NCBI RefSeq assembly: GCF_000317535.1 | Contig: NC_019757.1 | Span: 2,806,501 to 2,870,500 of the forward strand | Length of the DNA stretch: 64,000 nucleotides | Direction: 5' to 3' | Origin: Cylindrospermum stagnale PCC 7417 | Lineage (GTDB): Bacteria; Cyanobacteriota; Cyanobacteriia; Cyanobacteriales; Nostocaceae | In this document: piece after piece, positions 19,447 to 28,349 of the stretch | How positions within the stretch are numbered: position 1 is the stretch's first letter | How the letters are laid out: each line of letters starts with the position of its first letter | Position numbers and translations under genes: made by a program | Notes under the pieces: model-generated | What the model was told of the DNA's origin: nothing | The model's database searches: none | What the model saw: the letters and a program-made list of their open reading frames with translations, nothing else

Positions 19447-19468
19447 AAAAGCCTAGTAAGCCAGGCTT
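19447..19468 (-). terminator. hairpin between BMP lipoprotein and ATPase genes
   Basis: AAAGCCT and AGGCTTT form a 7-bp stem with an 8-nt loop in the 105-bp gap. Reading leftward the right arm is followed by only a short T-run. It may reduce read-through so that more binding protein than ATPase is made, a common arrangement in ABC operons. The assignment is inference. Confidence 0.35.
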
Positions 19469-19481
19469 TATTTAGGCTGAT

Positions 19482-20534
19482 CTAAGCCGTGTGTTTTTTC
19501 ACACAACGGGTATCTTTACCGGCTTCTTTGCAATTTTCAAAAGTAATTTTTTTATCAACAATTTCTTGTCTTATATTTAGCACTTTTTGTTTAACTGCAT
19601 CCGGGACTTTATCCCCAAACTCTCCTAAAGATAATATAACTGGTCTTTCCAGCCCAATTGTATATATCTCCCCTTTTAGCTGTTTATCTTTTGCTAGTTC
19701 TGTCAGGTAAACAATTCCTAAGTCTAGCCGCTTGACGGCACTGGTTAAAACTGCACTAGGGGCAATATTTAACTGATCTTTTGTATTGCCAAAAGCATAT
19801 ACTCCTTTATCGCTGGCAGTTTGCAAAACTGTAGGTGAGGCATTATCTAACCATTGATAGATGACATCAGCACCAGTAGAGATTAAGGCAAGAGTGGCTT
19901 CTTTTGCCTTGGCGACATCATTCCAATCACCAGTAAAAGCAGAAGTAACTTTGATATTTGGCTGAACAGATTTTGCCCCTAATTCAAAACCTCGCAATTC
20001 CTCTTGAGTGGCTTCAAATTCCTGTCCAGCAATATAAGCTAATCTGTTAGACTTAGTCACAGAAGCGGCAATAATTCCACATAAATAGCTGGCTTGCAGG
20101 TTATCTATACGTAAAGCGGCAATGTTTTCACCTTTGATAGAACCGTTAACCGCCACAAAGAATGTATTGGGAAATTGTGAAGCGACTTGTTCCACAGCTG
20201 CATCAAACTGCCCGCCGTGGGCAAACACTACATTGTAGCCTTTACGTGCAAAGTCAGTTAACACTTCTGCTTGATCCGCTTGTGCTACTTTTTCTACATA
20301 GGCAGTTTCTGCACCAACTTCTTGTTTCGCCAGGTTCATTCCTTCATAACCAGATTGATTCCAGGCTTGATCGGTAATGACGCCAGGAAGTGCGATCGCA
20401 ATTTTAAACCCTTGACTACCGCTAGTCGTCGGTGTCGTCCTTTGGTTGTGATTGCAAGCTTGCAGCAGAAAGCTTGTAGTCAAAGCAGCTGAACCATACA
20501 AAATAAATTTACGTCTGCTAACGTTTACCGCCAT
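19482..20534 (-). CDS. BMP-family substrate-binding lipoprotein
   Basis: Periplasmic binding component of a nucleoside-type ABC importer, 350 residues. The N-terminus has both a twin-arginine motif (SRRKFIL) and a lipobox (SFLLQAC), so the protein is probably exported by Tat and lipid-anchored at Cys27. The mature part follows the BMP/PnrA family: IALPGVITDQAWNQSGYEGM, then FARKGYNVVFAHGGQFDAAV and GADVIYQWLDNASP. It is first in the operon with the ATPase gene and is divergent from the DoxX-like gene, leaving a 169-bp shared promoter region. The ligand is inferred as a purine nucleoside or base from the family. Confidence 0.93.
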   Translation of the reverse strand: MAVNVSRRKFILYGSAALTTSFLLQACNHNQRTTPTTSGSQGFKIAIALPGVITDQAWNQSGYEGMNLAKQEVGAETAYVEKVAQADQAEVLTDFARKGYNVVFAHGGQFDAAVEQVASQFPNTFFVAVNGSIKGENIAALRIDNLQASYLCGIIAASVTKSNRLAYIAGQEFEATQEELRGFELGAKSVQPNIKVTSAFTGDWNDVAKAKEATLALISTGADVIYQWLDNASPTVLQTASDKGVYAFGNTKDQLNIAPSAVLTSAVKRLDLGIVYLTELAKDKQLKGEIYTIGLERPVILSLGEFGDKVPDAVKQKVLNIRQEIVDKKITFENCKEAGKDTRCVKKHTA

Positions 20535-20703
20535 ATAGTAGCCCTCAGATGGATAGTTATTTTACTTACTTAAACACTTTAAAAGGCAAATGCGGTATTT
20601 TGGCAGAGGTCGGCTGATTTTGCTAACTGTTACCTTAAGACATAGTGACATTAGGCAAAAAACACTGTAGTAGTAGAAGTAAGTATAGAGTGCAGCATAA
20701 CAC

Positions 20704-21138
20704 ATGAACAAGTATAAGGAATTATTGCGTGTCATCCTTGCCCTAGCTATCATCTTCGTAGGAGTGACGCACTTTGTGATTCCCGAACCCTATGTCAAAA
20801 TTATGCCCCCCCAACTTCCCTACCCTTTAGAATTAGTTTACATCAGTGGCTTTTTTGAAATTTTGGGTGGGATTGGGTTATTAGTTCCGCCTGTAAGTCA
20901 ACCAGCGGCTTGGGGATTAATTGCCCTTTTTATTGCCGTTTTTCCAGCCAACATTAATATGGCAGTTAATCATATTAAGCTAGAAAACATACCAAATGAA
21001 CCTTGGGTTCATGCCATAAGACTGCCCTTCCAAGCAGTTTTAATCGCCTGGGCTTGGTGGTATACCAAACCTTCAGATAGAGAAAAACAAGTTTCGATTA
21101 TTCCCAAGTCACTCATCCCCAAAGATTTAGAATGGTAA
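20704..21138 (+). CDS. DoxX-like membrane protein
   Basis: A small inner-membrane protein of 144 residues with four hydrophobic spans (about 8-25, 45-62, 70-88 and 105-122). The pattern ILALAIIFVGVTHFVIPEPYVKI and ISGFFEILGGIGLLVP matches the DoxX/MauE-like superfamily, found in redox-linked membrane complexes. The biochemical role of such stand-alone members is poorly known. It is transcribed away from the BMP lipoprotein gene and is followed after 110 bp by the ureidoglycolate-lyase-family gene on the same strand, so the two may be co-expressed. Confidence 0.8.
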   Translation: MNKYKELLRVILALAIIFVGVTHFVIPEPYVKIMPPQLPYPLELVYISGFFEILGGIGLLVPPVSQPAAWGLIALFIAVFPANINMAVNHIKLENIPNEPWVHAIRLPFQAVLIAWAWWYTKPSDREKQVSIIPKSLIPKDLEW

Positions 21139-21248
21139 TTAGAGAATTTTTAAATTATTACCCAACTTTACCCTTTAGCAATCGGAGAAAGTTGAGCGAT
21201 AATCGAGAAACTCAAATCTAAAGTAATCAATGCACAAAAAGCTTTTTT

Positions 21249-21743
21249 ATGACTACATCACAAACAGTGCAACAATTGCAGGCAGAATGGGTGACACCAG
21301 AAAGTTTTCAGCGTTTTGGACAGGTGATTTTTGCTAGTTCAGATGGTAAAGCTTTTGATGAAAAAGATGCTTCGTTAAATTTGCAAAATGGGATTCCGCG
21401 ATTTTATATTATGCGGCTGCAAAAGAAAGGACGGAAGTTTCACAAAATTACTCGTCATCAGCAATGCACTCAATGTCTGGGTTCTTTAGAAGGAAAAGAC
21501 TGGTTAATTGCAGTTTGTCCACCTGATAATAATCTGAATGAACCAGCCTTATCAGAAATTGCCGCTTTCCGCATTCCGGGGAATTGTTTCATTAACTTAC
21601 ATCAGGGAACTTGGCACGCTGGACCATATTTTGAGCATGAATTTGTAGATTTTTATAATCTAGAACTTGCTGATACGAATGTGGTAGATCATTTCACCCA
21701 TGATTTTCTCAAAAGTCATCAATTAGAGTTTGAGATGCTGTAA
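21249..21743 (+). CDS. ureidoglycolate lyase family protein (AllA-like)
   Basis: 164 residues, the usual size for ureidoglycolate lyase, which splits ureidoglycolate into glyoxylate and urea at the end of allantoin breakdown. Family features are the N-terminal WVTPESFQRFGQVIF, the HQQCTQCLGSLEGKDWLIAV strand region and the metal-site-like LHQGTWHAGPYF near residues 117-128. This cupin-type beta-barrel acts in the cytosol. Purine-catabolic context supports the assignment: xanthine dehydrogenase and a PuuE-like allantoinase lie within 10 kb. A second, more divergent family member is encoded at 29187-29759, so the two may act on different ureido substrates. Confidence 0.8.
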   Translation: MTTSQTVQQLQAEWVTPESFQRFGQVIFASSDGKAFDEKDASLNLQNGIPRFYIMRLQKKGRKFHKITRHQQCTQCLGSLEGKDWLIAVCPPDNNLNEPALSEIAAFRIPGNCFINLHQGTWHAGPYFEHEFVDFYNLELADTNVVDHFTHDFLKSHQLEFEML

Positions 21744-21859
21744 GCGATTTTAATCTACCTGTTGTCACGTAAAATATTAACTTACTTGATATTTTTATTC
21801 GACACCAGGACTTTTTGCGAAAATGGGATGCATTGTAATTAAGTTGATGATTTTTTGTT

Positions 21860-22459
21860 ATGCGTAAAATTTTAACTACCTGTTTTCTGACGACTGTTTC
21901 CTTGGCTTTCTCCCCTCTAATTTTAGTTAGTGCCAATAATGTTAATGGTAATCAACAAGAATTAAAACAAACTAATCGCCGGAACCCAAATGAAATACCC
22001 TTTAAAGTTTGTGGTGAATCAAATACTTGGAAGCGTCCAACAGCAGCAGAACAAAGAAAACACCTGCAAAGTTTAAGCAGGTATTCTCCAGCAGAAATTG
22101 AGCAATTAGGGGGGAATTATTGGAAGTTTAATATTTTTTCCTTTATCAACTATCCAGGTGGTAGTGGTAGTTTTGATCTGATCAACCGTACTGGACTTTG
22201 GCAACTCAAAAATCCAACTCGCCCAGTAAGATGTGATAATTACATTGCCGAACTCAATGCTAAAAAAATAGCAGGAGTTTGGGTTTTTTCTCACAAAATA
22301 GTAAACATTGAATGGGTTGGTGGTCGCTATGTGATGCAAGTTAAACAGACAAAGCAAGGTGCTCAAGTTATCCAATTTCCCCGCCGCGAAACTCTTCAAA
22401 CACTACCATTAACAGTGGTAAATCAAAATGGCAAGAAAGTGGCAGTACTGGCAGATTGA
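21860..22459 (+). CDS. secreted protein of unknown function (199 aa)
   Basis: The N-terminus is a clear Sec signal peptide (MRKILTTCFLTTVSLAFSPLILVSA, cleavage after about residue 25). The mature part of about 175 residues carries KVCGESNTWKRPTAAEQRKHL and SRYSPAEIEQLGGNYWKF, then a beta-rich C-terminal half. Two cysteines (in KVCGES and VRCDNY) could form a disulfide. I recognise no family. The gene stands alone on the plus strand between the AllA-like gene and a dispersed repeat. Confidence 0.7.
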   Translation: MRKILTTCFLTTVSLAFSPLILVSANNVNGNQQELKQTNRRNPNEIPFKVCGESNTWKRPTAAEQRKHLQSLSRYSPAEIEQLGGNYWKFNIFSFINYPGGSGSFDLINRTGLWQLKNPTRPVRCDNYIAELNAKKIAGVWVFSHKIVNIEWVGGRYVMQVKQTKQGAQVIQFPRRETLQTLPLTVVNQNGKKVAVLAD

Positions 22460-22554
22460 ACTTAGGATAATAAATAAAGGTTTGTAGTGAGGGCTTCAGC
22501 CCTCAACTTAGGGCTAATTTAAATATTTTTTATATTAGTTAACATAATGACTCC

Positions 22555-22660
22555 AATTCCCCCCTTTTTAAGGGGAGCCACTGCGTTGGGCGGCTCCGCC
22601 GACTTGTTCGCGCAGCGTCTCCCCTTGGGAGAAGCATGTGGCGTGGGCTAGGGGGGATAT
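22555..22660. repeat. dispersed palindromic repeat element
   Basis: A mosaic of short inverted repeats (CCCCTTTTTAAGGGG; GGGCGGCTCCGCC; CGTCTCCCCTTGGGAGAAGC) between two genes. The phrase GAAGCATGTGGCGTG and the CGCAGCGTCTCCCC block recur in inverted order inside the element at 61415-61733, so both belong to one dispersed family. No coding content was seen. Confidence 0.65.
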
Positions 22661-22677
22661 CGATACGACTTGATACT

Positions 22678-23262
22678 TTACAAGCATCCTCTTAACTCTT
22701 TCTGATATTCTTCCGGCGTGTTGATATCCACAAGTACAGCCGGATTATCAAACTCGACTTGGCAAATTAGCGGGTAAAATTCGCTGATAACTTGTCGTAA
22801 ACCTAAAGTTTCTTCGCAAATCTTTTCTAAATGCGATCGCATTTTATTTGCAAACAGCAACGGATGCCCCATCTTACCTTGATATGTAGGTGCAGTAATC
22901 AAAGCTGAATTTTCTTGATGTGCTTGCAATAATTGCTGGTAAATCTCGAAATTCCTGGGTTGGTCAACTGCGGAAATCGCTAACACATCAAACTTTTGGG
23001 GAATATTTTGTAACCCTGTAATAATAGAAGTTGTTTTTCCAGCATTGCTATGAGGATTAATTACACTCAAACAGCCGGGAAGACAATCTTTTTGCTGATG
23101 ACTGTTATGTAAACCAAACACCACTAAAGGTGTAAAGCCTAAACTTAACCATTTTTCTAGTTGATAAGTTAATAAGGTTTTACCTTGACACCAAGGTAGC
23201 GTAGTTTTACAAATACCCATGCGAGTAGATTTACCCGCCGCTAAAATAATCACAAAGTGCAT
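22678..23262 (-). CDS. molybdenum cofactor nucleotidyltransferase (MocA/MobA-like)
   Basis: A GT-A-fold nucleotidyltransferase of 194 residues. The N-terminal signature FVIILAAGKSTRMG binds the nucleotide, and SAVDQPRNF (about 98-106) is the metal-binding loop expected for MobA/MocA proteins; GKMGHPLLF is also typical. MocA enzymes attach CMP to molybdopterin for xanthine dehydrogenase-type enzymes. With XdhC and xanthine dehydrogenase a few kb away, maturation of that enzyme is the likely role. The gene is separated from the xdh genes by the convergent decarboxylase-like gene. It ends inside the 3' flank of the dispersed repeat. Confidence 0.87.
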   Translation of the reverse strand: MHFVIILAAGKSTRMGICKTTLPWCQGKTLLTYQLEKWLSLGFTPLVVFGLHNSHQQKDCLPGCLSVINPHSNAGKTTSIITGLQNIPQKFDVLAISAVDQPRNFEIYQQLLQAHQENSALITAPTYQGKMGHPLLFANKMRSHLEKICEETLGLRQVISEFYPLICQVEFDNPAVLVDINTPEEYQKELRGCL

Positions 23263-23531
23263 ATCTTTAGATAACGCTTTGACAAGTCGAATTCGATTAG
23301 TTGAGAGGACTTGATACTTTACAAATATCCGCTTAAAACTTCCTCAAAATAATTCGCAAAAGTTCATATTTACTTGACATTTATAATCATTTTTATCTGA
23401 GATGAGGAAATTTTTTTTTAATTCAAATTAGATATGAATGCAATATTACAATTTATATATTTGAGAAATAAAAGCTCAATTTGATGATAGTTTTATACCT
23501 CAAAACGCGTATCCAATAACAGGAGCTTAAA

Positions 23532-24341
23532 TTGGCTGATAATTTCTCTCGCCGCCAAATTCTCAAGACGGCTGGCCTGATTACTGGCGCTGCAACAGTT
23601 GGGAGTACACCACTACTCGGCAATTTAATTAATGGTTCTAATACTAATAGTTCGGCACAAGCTCTAGAACTTAACAAGCTTGCAGCGCCGCAGATGGTGA
23701 TTAATAGTCGGATGCTATACTTCGGCTGGGTTCCTGAAGATCCTGCTGCTGTTAAAGCTTTAGTCCCAAACCGGTTTACACCAAACGCTAGGGGCGCAGT
23801 CTTCATGAACCAATATGTAGTCGATACTGATGAACAGACTTCTGGCTTTGGCGCGTACTCGCTGACTTATATTGGTGCTGATCTCCAAAACCTCGATGCC
23901 CCTGGCGGTGTCAACCCCGGTAGATGGTGGACTCATTACTTTAACTCCAGTTCTACCGTTATCAATTATGCTTTAGAGCGTGGCGTTCCGGCAACACCGG
24001 GACGCACAACTCTAACCCTGAATGGCGATACCTTAATAGCTACAACCGAATCTAATGGTGTTCCGATCATCCGCACTACTGCTAAAGTCGGTAACACTAT
24101 TGCTGCTGTGGCTCGTGGTCAATTGCGATACATCACTAAAAAAGCCGAGGGGTCATTTTCCAGTGGTGTTTATCCTTATATTGCAGAGGTCGTTACCCCT
24201 TGGCAAATCGTTTCTTTGGAGTTCCTCGAACCAAGTCATCCTGTCTATGCTTTACGACCAAAACAACCGCTTGAAACCACTTTTGGCTTCTATGCTCCCC
24301 GTTCTTCCTTTTGTTATCCTGGTGGCGAACAGGTAGTTTAG
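23532..24341 (+). CDS. Tat-exported acetoacetate-decarboxylase-like protein
   Basis: 269 residues, starting at a TTG preceded by a good AGGAG ribosome-binding site 6 bp upstream. A twin-arginine signal (SRRQILKTAGLITGAA) points to export of a folded protein, with cleavage likely after SSAQA (about residue 40). The mature part (LYFGWVPEDPAAVKALVPNRF, FMNQYVV, GFGAYSLTYIGAD) resembles the acetoacetate decarboxylase superfamily, whose members are often small-molecule lyases or of unknown function. I could not locate a convincing catalytic lysine by eye. It converges with xdhC, 170 bp away. Confidence 0.68.
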   Translation: MADNFSRRQILKTAGLITGAATVGSTPLLGNLINGSNTNSSAQALELNKLAAPQMVINSRMLYFGWVPEDPAAVKALVPNRFTPNARGAVFMNQYVVDTDEQTSGFGAYSLTYIGADLQNLDAPGGVNPGRWWTHYFNSSSTVINYALERGVPATPGRTTLTLNGDTLIATTESNGVPIIRTTAKVGNTIAAVARGQLRYITKKAEGSFSSGVYPYIAEVVTPWQIVSLEFLEPSHPVYALRPKQPLETTFGFYAPRSSFCYPGGEQVV

Positions 24342-24511
24342 CTTTAACAACTTGCCATAACTTGCCTTTCCTTCCCAGTCTCTATTACCCATGTGTTTCA
24401 GTCGGAAATTTCAACCCCGACTTAAACAGTCTTCAATTTTTAATTGTTTAATTATTTGCAACAATTTTCGATTAATTAGACCACAATTTAGAGACGTTGC
24501 ATGCAACGTCT

Positions 24512-25534
24512 CTACAAGATATTTATTCCATTCACATTCCCATCGCTGTAATCGCTGTCGCGCTCTCTTGGCGAACACAATTCAGATAATGGAGCACCAG
24601 TACCACCACGACGGACTTTGATTAATTCTGCACAAATACTAACAGCAATTTCTCCTGGTGTTAAAGCACCAATATCTAAACCAATGGGTGCATATATTGG
24701 TTCAATTAATTCTGTTAAATATCCTTCATTGTGTAGTATTTTATAAACTGTGCGAACTCGTTTTTCACTACCAATCATGCCAATATATTGCAATGGTAGA
24801 TTGCATAATATCCGTAAAGCTGCCAAATCTTGTTGATAACCTCTCGTCACTAAAGCAACATATAAATTAGGAATTTCCTCTAAATTTTCCTGAATTGAGG
24901 TGATGGGTTGTGCTAGTATTAGTGACCCTTGGGGAAATCTTTCTGGGGTGGCAAATTCTGGGCGATCATCTTGGACAATAATTTGAAAACCTGCTATTTT
25001 CGCAATCTCTGCTAGGGGGATGGCAATATGCCCCGCACCAATAATTAACAGTGTGGGTGGTGGTAGTAAAGGTTCAATTAATCCGGTGGTTTGTAGAGAG
25101 TTAGTGAGTTGAGTTTCTCCGACTAAATAGGGTTTTTTGTTGATTTCAAATGGTGTAATAATTGCCCCTGAATGCCCTGATGTTAAAGTATCGATAATCT
25201 GATTAACTAAATTTAAGCTTTCGTTCCCAGACCATAATTCTAGCCATACTAACATTGTGCCACCACAAATGCCTTGGGTTTGGCGTTGCGGTACGCCTGA
25301 TAAATCAATTTCTACAAATTGTTTTTTACCTGTTTGGAATAGTTGCAAAGCTTGTTGATAAATTTTTGCTTCTCCAGCGCCACCGCCAATTGTGCCGCAG
25401 GTTTTACCATCGGTGCTAATGAACATTTTTGCGCCTACTTCTCTGGGTACGGAACCTTTGGTGCTGGTGACTGTGGCTAACACTACGGGACTGTTTTTTA
25501 AGGTTGCTGCTAGTTGTTGGTAGAAGTTAAGCAT
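24512..25534 (-). CDS. xdhC: XdhC/CoxI family protein
   Basis: XdhC proteins bind molybdenum cofactor, help sulfurate it and insert it into xanthine dehydrogenase. Seen here: the N-terminal XdhC domain (VLATVTSTKGSVPREVGAKM, GTIGGGAGEAKI) and the C-terminal Rossmann domain (LLIIGAGHIAIPLAEIA near 185, then IGMIGSEKRV and IGLDIGALTPGEIAVSI). The frame opens with a TTG at 25555, but the ATG at 25534 (MLNFYQQLAATL) gives the usual N-terminus. It starts 42 bp after the xanthine dehydrogenase gene and is the last gene of that operon. Confidence 0.92.
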   Translation of the reverse strand: MLNFYQQLAATLKNSPVVLATVTSTKGSVPREVGAKMFISTDGKTCGTIGGGAGEAKIYQQALQLFQTGKKQFVEIDLSGVPQRQTQGICGGTMLVWLELWSGNESLNLVNQIIDTLTSGHSGAIITPFEINKKPYLVGETQLTNSLQTTGLIEPLLPPPTLLIIGAGHIAIPLAEIAKIAGFQIIVQDDRPEFATPERFPQGSLILAQPITSIQENLEEIPNLYVALVTRGYQQDLAALRILCNLPLQYIGMIGSEKRVRTVYKILHNEGYLTELIEPIYAPIGLDIGALTPGEIAVSICAELIKVRRGGTGAPLSELCSPRERDSDYSDGNVNGINIL

Positions 25535-25576
25535 GATGAGAAGGAACCGCTCCAAGCGCAGAGGACACAGAGAGAA

Positions 25577-28192
25577 TTAAGTTGGAGGGTTGTTGAGTTT
25601 TTGCCAAATTCTTTCGGGTGTCATGGGGAGTTGGTATAGTCTGCACCCTGTTGCCTGAAAAATGGCGTTTGTGATCGCAGGTGCTGTACAATTTGTGGTA
25701 ATCTCTCCTACGCCTTTGGCGCCGTAAGGCCCGTAAGGGTCGGCTTTTTCGACTAAAATTACTTCGATGGGTGGCATATCTGCGGCTGTGGGGATGCGAT
25801 ATTCTCGCAATGTGGGGTTGAGTATGCGTCCTTGGGTATCAAATAATAGTTCTTCAGTTAAAGCATAGCCAATTCCCATCGCTATTCCCCCAGTTGCTTG
25901 TCCTTGGCAAATTCGCGGATTAATTGCTTTACCTAAATCAATCGCTTGCACACATCGTAACACTTTAACTTTGCCTGTTTCTGTATCAACTTCTACTTCT
26001 ACCCCTTGAACGGCGAAGGTTAATGTTGATTCATCGGCTGCATAAGAAAGTTCGACGCTGGTTTCGTCGGTGTTTAGGAGTTTTTCGGCGGCTAATTTCA
26101 CGGCTTGTCCAGAAATATAAATTGTTGCTGAAGCATAAGAACCAGCATCAAAAGGCGTTTCTTGGGTATCCCCAGCGATGATATTAATATCAGCAACTGT
26201 CACCTTTAATGCTTCTGCTGCTATTTGCTGCAAGGTGGTATCTGAACCGGTACCTACGTCTACGGAACCAGTCCTTAACTCATATTTACCCGCAGCTAAA
26301 CGGGATAATTTAACTTTAGCAATATGGATTTTTGATAATCCACTTCCTTGCATAGAAACGGCAAAGCCAACACCCCGACGCCGAGAACCTGCGACTATTG
26401 GCGGTGTACCAGGAATATATCCCAGAGATTGAATAACTTTTTCCCAGCATTCGATAACGGCGTAGCTACCAATTAAGTTAAAGTGGTCTTGAGAATTGCC
26501 TACACTAATTATATCTCCCGGACGAATGAGATTTTTTAACCTAATTGCTATCGGGTCAATATTTAGCTTTTGGGCAATTTCATCAATTTGGCTTTCCATT
26601 GCAAATGTGCCTTGAGTTGCACCATAACCACGAAATGCACCCGCTGGCATTGTATTTGTATAAACGGCAAATGCTTGTAATCTTTTATTTGGGCAACGAT
26701 ACAAACCTAGGGGGATATAACCTGCTAAAAATACTACTGTTTGTCCATGATTTCCATAAGCACCAGTGTTGCCAATTATCTCCATATCTTGGGCAACAAT
26801 TTTCCCATCTGCTTGCACACCAGTTTTTAGCTTAATTGTCATAGCATGGCGGCTATTTGTGGCTGTGAATTCCTCGTTTCTGCTAAATTCCCATTGCACA
26901 GGTTTACCTGTTTTTAGGGTGGCAAATGCACAGAGGTCTTCTGATAATATCTCTTGTTTGTTGCCAAATCCGCCGCCAAGCTGCGCTTTATAAACACGGA
27001 TTTTATCTTGTGGGTAATTCAAAATTTGCGAGAGTAACCGCTGACAATGAAATGGTACTTGAGTGCTAGAACGAACTACCAAGGTGCCATCTGCTTCTAA
27101 CCAACTTAGAGTTACATGAGGTTCCAGGTGGACGTGTTGAACTGCGGGTAAATTGTAAGTGTTTTCGACTATTAAATCAGCTAAAGCAAATCCCTGTGCT
27201 AAATCACCAGATTCTAAAAATATTTGTCCAGCAATATTGCGATTTCTATCAGCAATCTGTGATGATTCTGGTTCGTCGTGAATCACAACTTCACTATTGA
27301 TTGCGGCAACTGGGTGAGTCACATGAGGTAAGATTTCATAATCGACTGTAATTAACTCACAAGCTTGTGCAGCAATGCTTGGTGACTCTGCAACTACAGC
27401 CGCGATGCGATCGCCAATAAATCTTACTGTATGATCTAACAAATAATGGTCTAACGGGTCGGGTACTGGTTCAGCGTGTCCGGCGGTGGTGTAGGCGATT
27501 CTGGGTACATCTGCGTGGGTAAAAATGGCAACCACTCCGGGGAGTTTTTTAGCTTGTTCTGTGTCAATTTTGCGGATGTGGGCGTGGGGAAAAGGCGAAC
27601 GAAATACCTGAAGGTGTAGTAACCCAGGGGGTGAAATATCTCCGGTGTAAGATGCTTTCCCCGTCACAATTGCCGCACCATCTTGTTTAGGAACGTTTTT
27701 TCCTACAGATTGCTGACTGTTGACGAATGAGTTCTGCGTTTTAAGTTCTGAGTTTTGCGAGAGCAAAATACTTTCAATAATCGCTTGATATCCAGTACAA
27801 CGACAGAAATTTCCCTTTAAAGCTAACCTCAAATCAGCTTCTGATAATTTAGGCAATTTTGCTGCACTCATCATCATTCCTGGAGTGCAAAAACCACATT
27901 GAAAACCTTGCGCTTCCAAAAAAGCTTGCTGCATCGGTGCAAGTTCGTCATTTGGCGAAAGTCCTTCTATTGTTGTTACCGACTTATTAGCAATTCGCAT
28001 TGCTGGATAAATGCAACTGTGGATAGGCACATCATTTACCCAAACAGTACAAGCGCCACAATCACCAGTATCACAAACACGATGAACTCCAAACCAGCCT
28101 AACTGGCGTAATAAACTTAAAAGACTTGTTCCGGGATGACAAGTTTCGCTATAAGATTGATTATTGACTTTAAAATTTAACGCTTCTGCCAT
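25577..28192 (-). CDS. xanthine dehydrogenase, fused FeS and molybdenum-binding subunits
   Basis: Oxidises hypoxanthine and xanthine to urate; cytosolic. Residues 1-140 form the two-[2Fe-2S] subunit with all eight cysteines (C40, C45, C48, C60, C99, C102, C130, C132). From about 165 on follows the molybdopterin-binding subunit, with QLGGGFGNKQ, AGAFRGYGATQG and the catalytic GAKGVGE near the C-terminus. In most bacteria these are separate polypeptides; here they are joined by a low-complexity linker (LLSQNSELKTQNSFVNSQQS) that looks like a translated intergenic repeat. The FAD subunit is encoded just upstream. The family also contains aldehyde and CO dehydrogenases; purine genes nearby favour xanthine. 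Confidence 0.92.
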   Translation of the reverse strand: MAEALNFKVNNQSYSETCHPGTSLLSLLRQLGWFGVHRVCDTGDCGACTVWVNDVPIHSCIYPAMRIANKSVTTIEGLSPNDELAPMQQAFLEAQGFQCGFCTPGMMMSAAKLPKLSEADLRLALKGNFCRCTGYQAIIESILLSQNSELKTQNSFVNSQQSVGKNVPKQDGAAIVTGKASYTGDISPPGLLHLQVFRSPFPHAHIRKIDTEQAKKLPGVVAIFTHADVPRIAYTTAGHAEPVPDPLDHYLLDHTVRFIGDRIAAVVAESPSIAAQACELITVDYEILPHVTHPVAAINSEVVIHDEPESSQIADRNRNIAGQIFLESGDLAQGFALADLIVENTYNLPAVQHVHLEPHVTLSWLEADGTLVVRSSTQVPFHCQRLLSQILNYPQDKIRVYKAQLGGGFGNKQEILSEDLCAFATLKTGKPVQWEFSRNEEFTATNSRHAMTIKLKTGVQADGKIVAQDMEIIGNTGAYGNHGQTVVFLAGYIPLGLYRCPNKRLQAFAVYTNTMPAGAFRGYGATQGTFAMESQIDEIAQKLNIDPIAIRLKNLIRPGDIISVGNSQDHFNLIGSYAVIECWEKVIQSLGYIPGTPPIVAGSRRRGVGFAVSMQGSGLSKIHIAKVKLSRLAAGKYELRTGSVDVGTGSDTTLQQIAAEALKVTVADINIIAGDTQETPFDAGSYASATIYISGQAVKLAAEKLLNTDETSVELSYAADESTLTFAVQGVEVEVDTETGKVKVLRCVQAIDLGKAINPRICQGQATGGIAMGIGYALTEELLFDTQGRILNPTLREYRIPTAADMPPIEVILVEKADPYGPYGAKGVGEITTNCTAPAITNAIFQATGCRLYQLPMTPERIWQKLNNPPT

Positions 28193-28261
28193 CTTAAATA
28201 ACTGAATAATAAATTAAATACCTCTCTCCTATAAATGTAGAGACGTTGCATGCAACCTCTC

Positions 28262-28345
28262 AACACTCCCCCTTAAGAGCAACAAAAGTTTTTCCTTTCC
28301 CCTCTCCTAAGAGGAGAGGGCTAGGGAGAGGTTGTTGGGGGTTGG
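28262..28345. repeat. dispersed G/C-rich repeat in the xdh operon
   Basis: This sits in the 157-bp gap between the FAD and FeS/Mo genes. It shares CCCTTAAGAGCAACAAAAG and the following TTTTTCCTTTCCCCTCTCC with the element at 45708-45941, and contains the hairpin CCCTCTCCTAAGAGGAGAGGG followed by GGGGGTTGGGG. It could modulate expression between the two xdh genes. It is non-coding. Confidence 0.75.
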
Positions 28346-28349
28346 GGGG

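Noticed and set aside
20535-20703. NtcA-type binding site (GTA-N8-TAC) upstream of the BMP lipoprotein and DoxX-like genes
   Set aside because: I searched the shared promoter region by eye and found no exact GTA-N8-TAC; near misses such as GTAGAAGTAAGTAT lack the final C.
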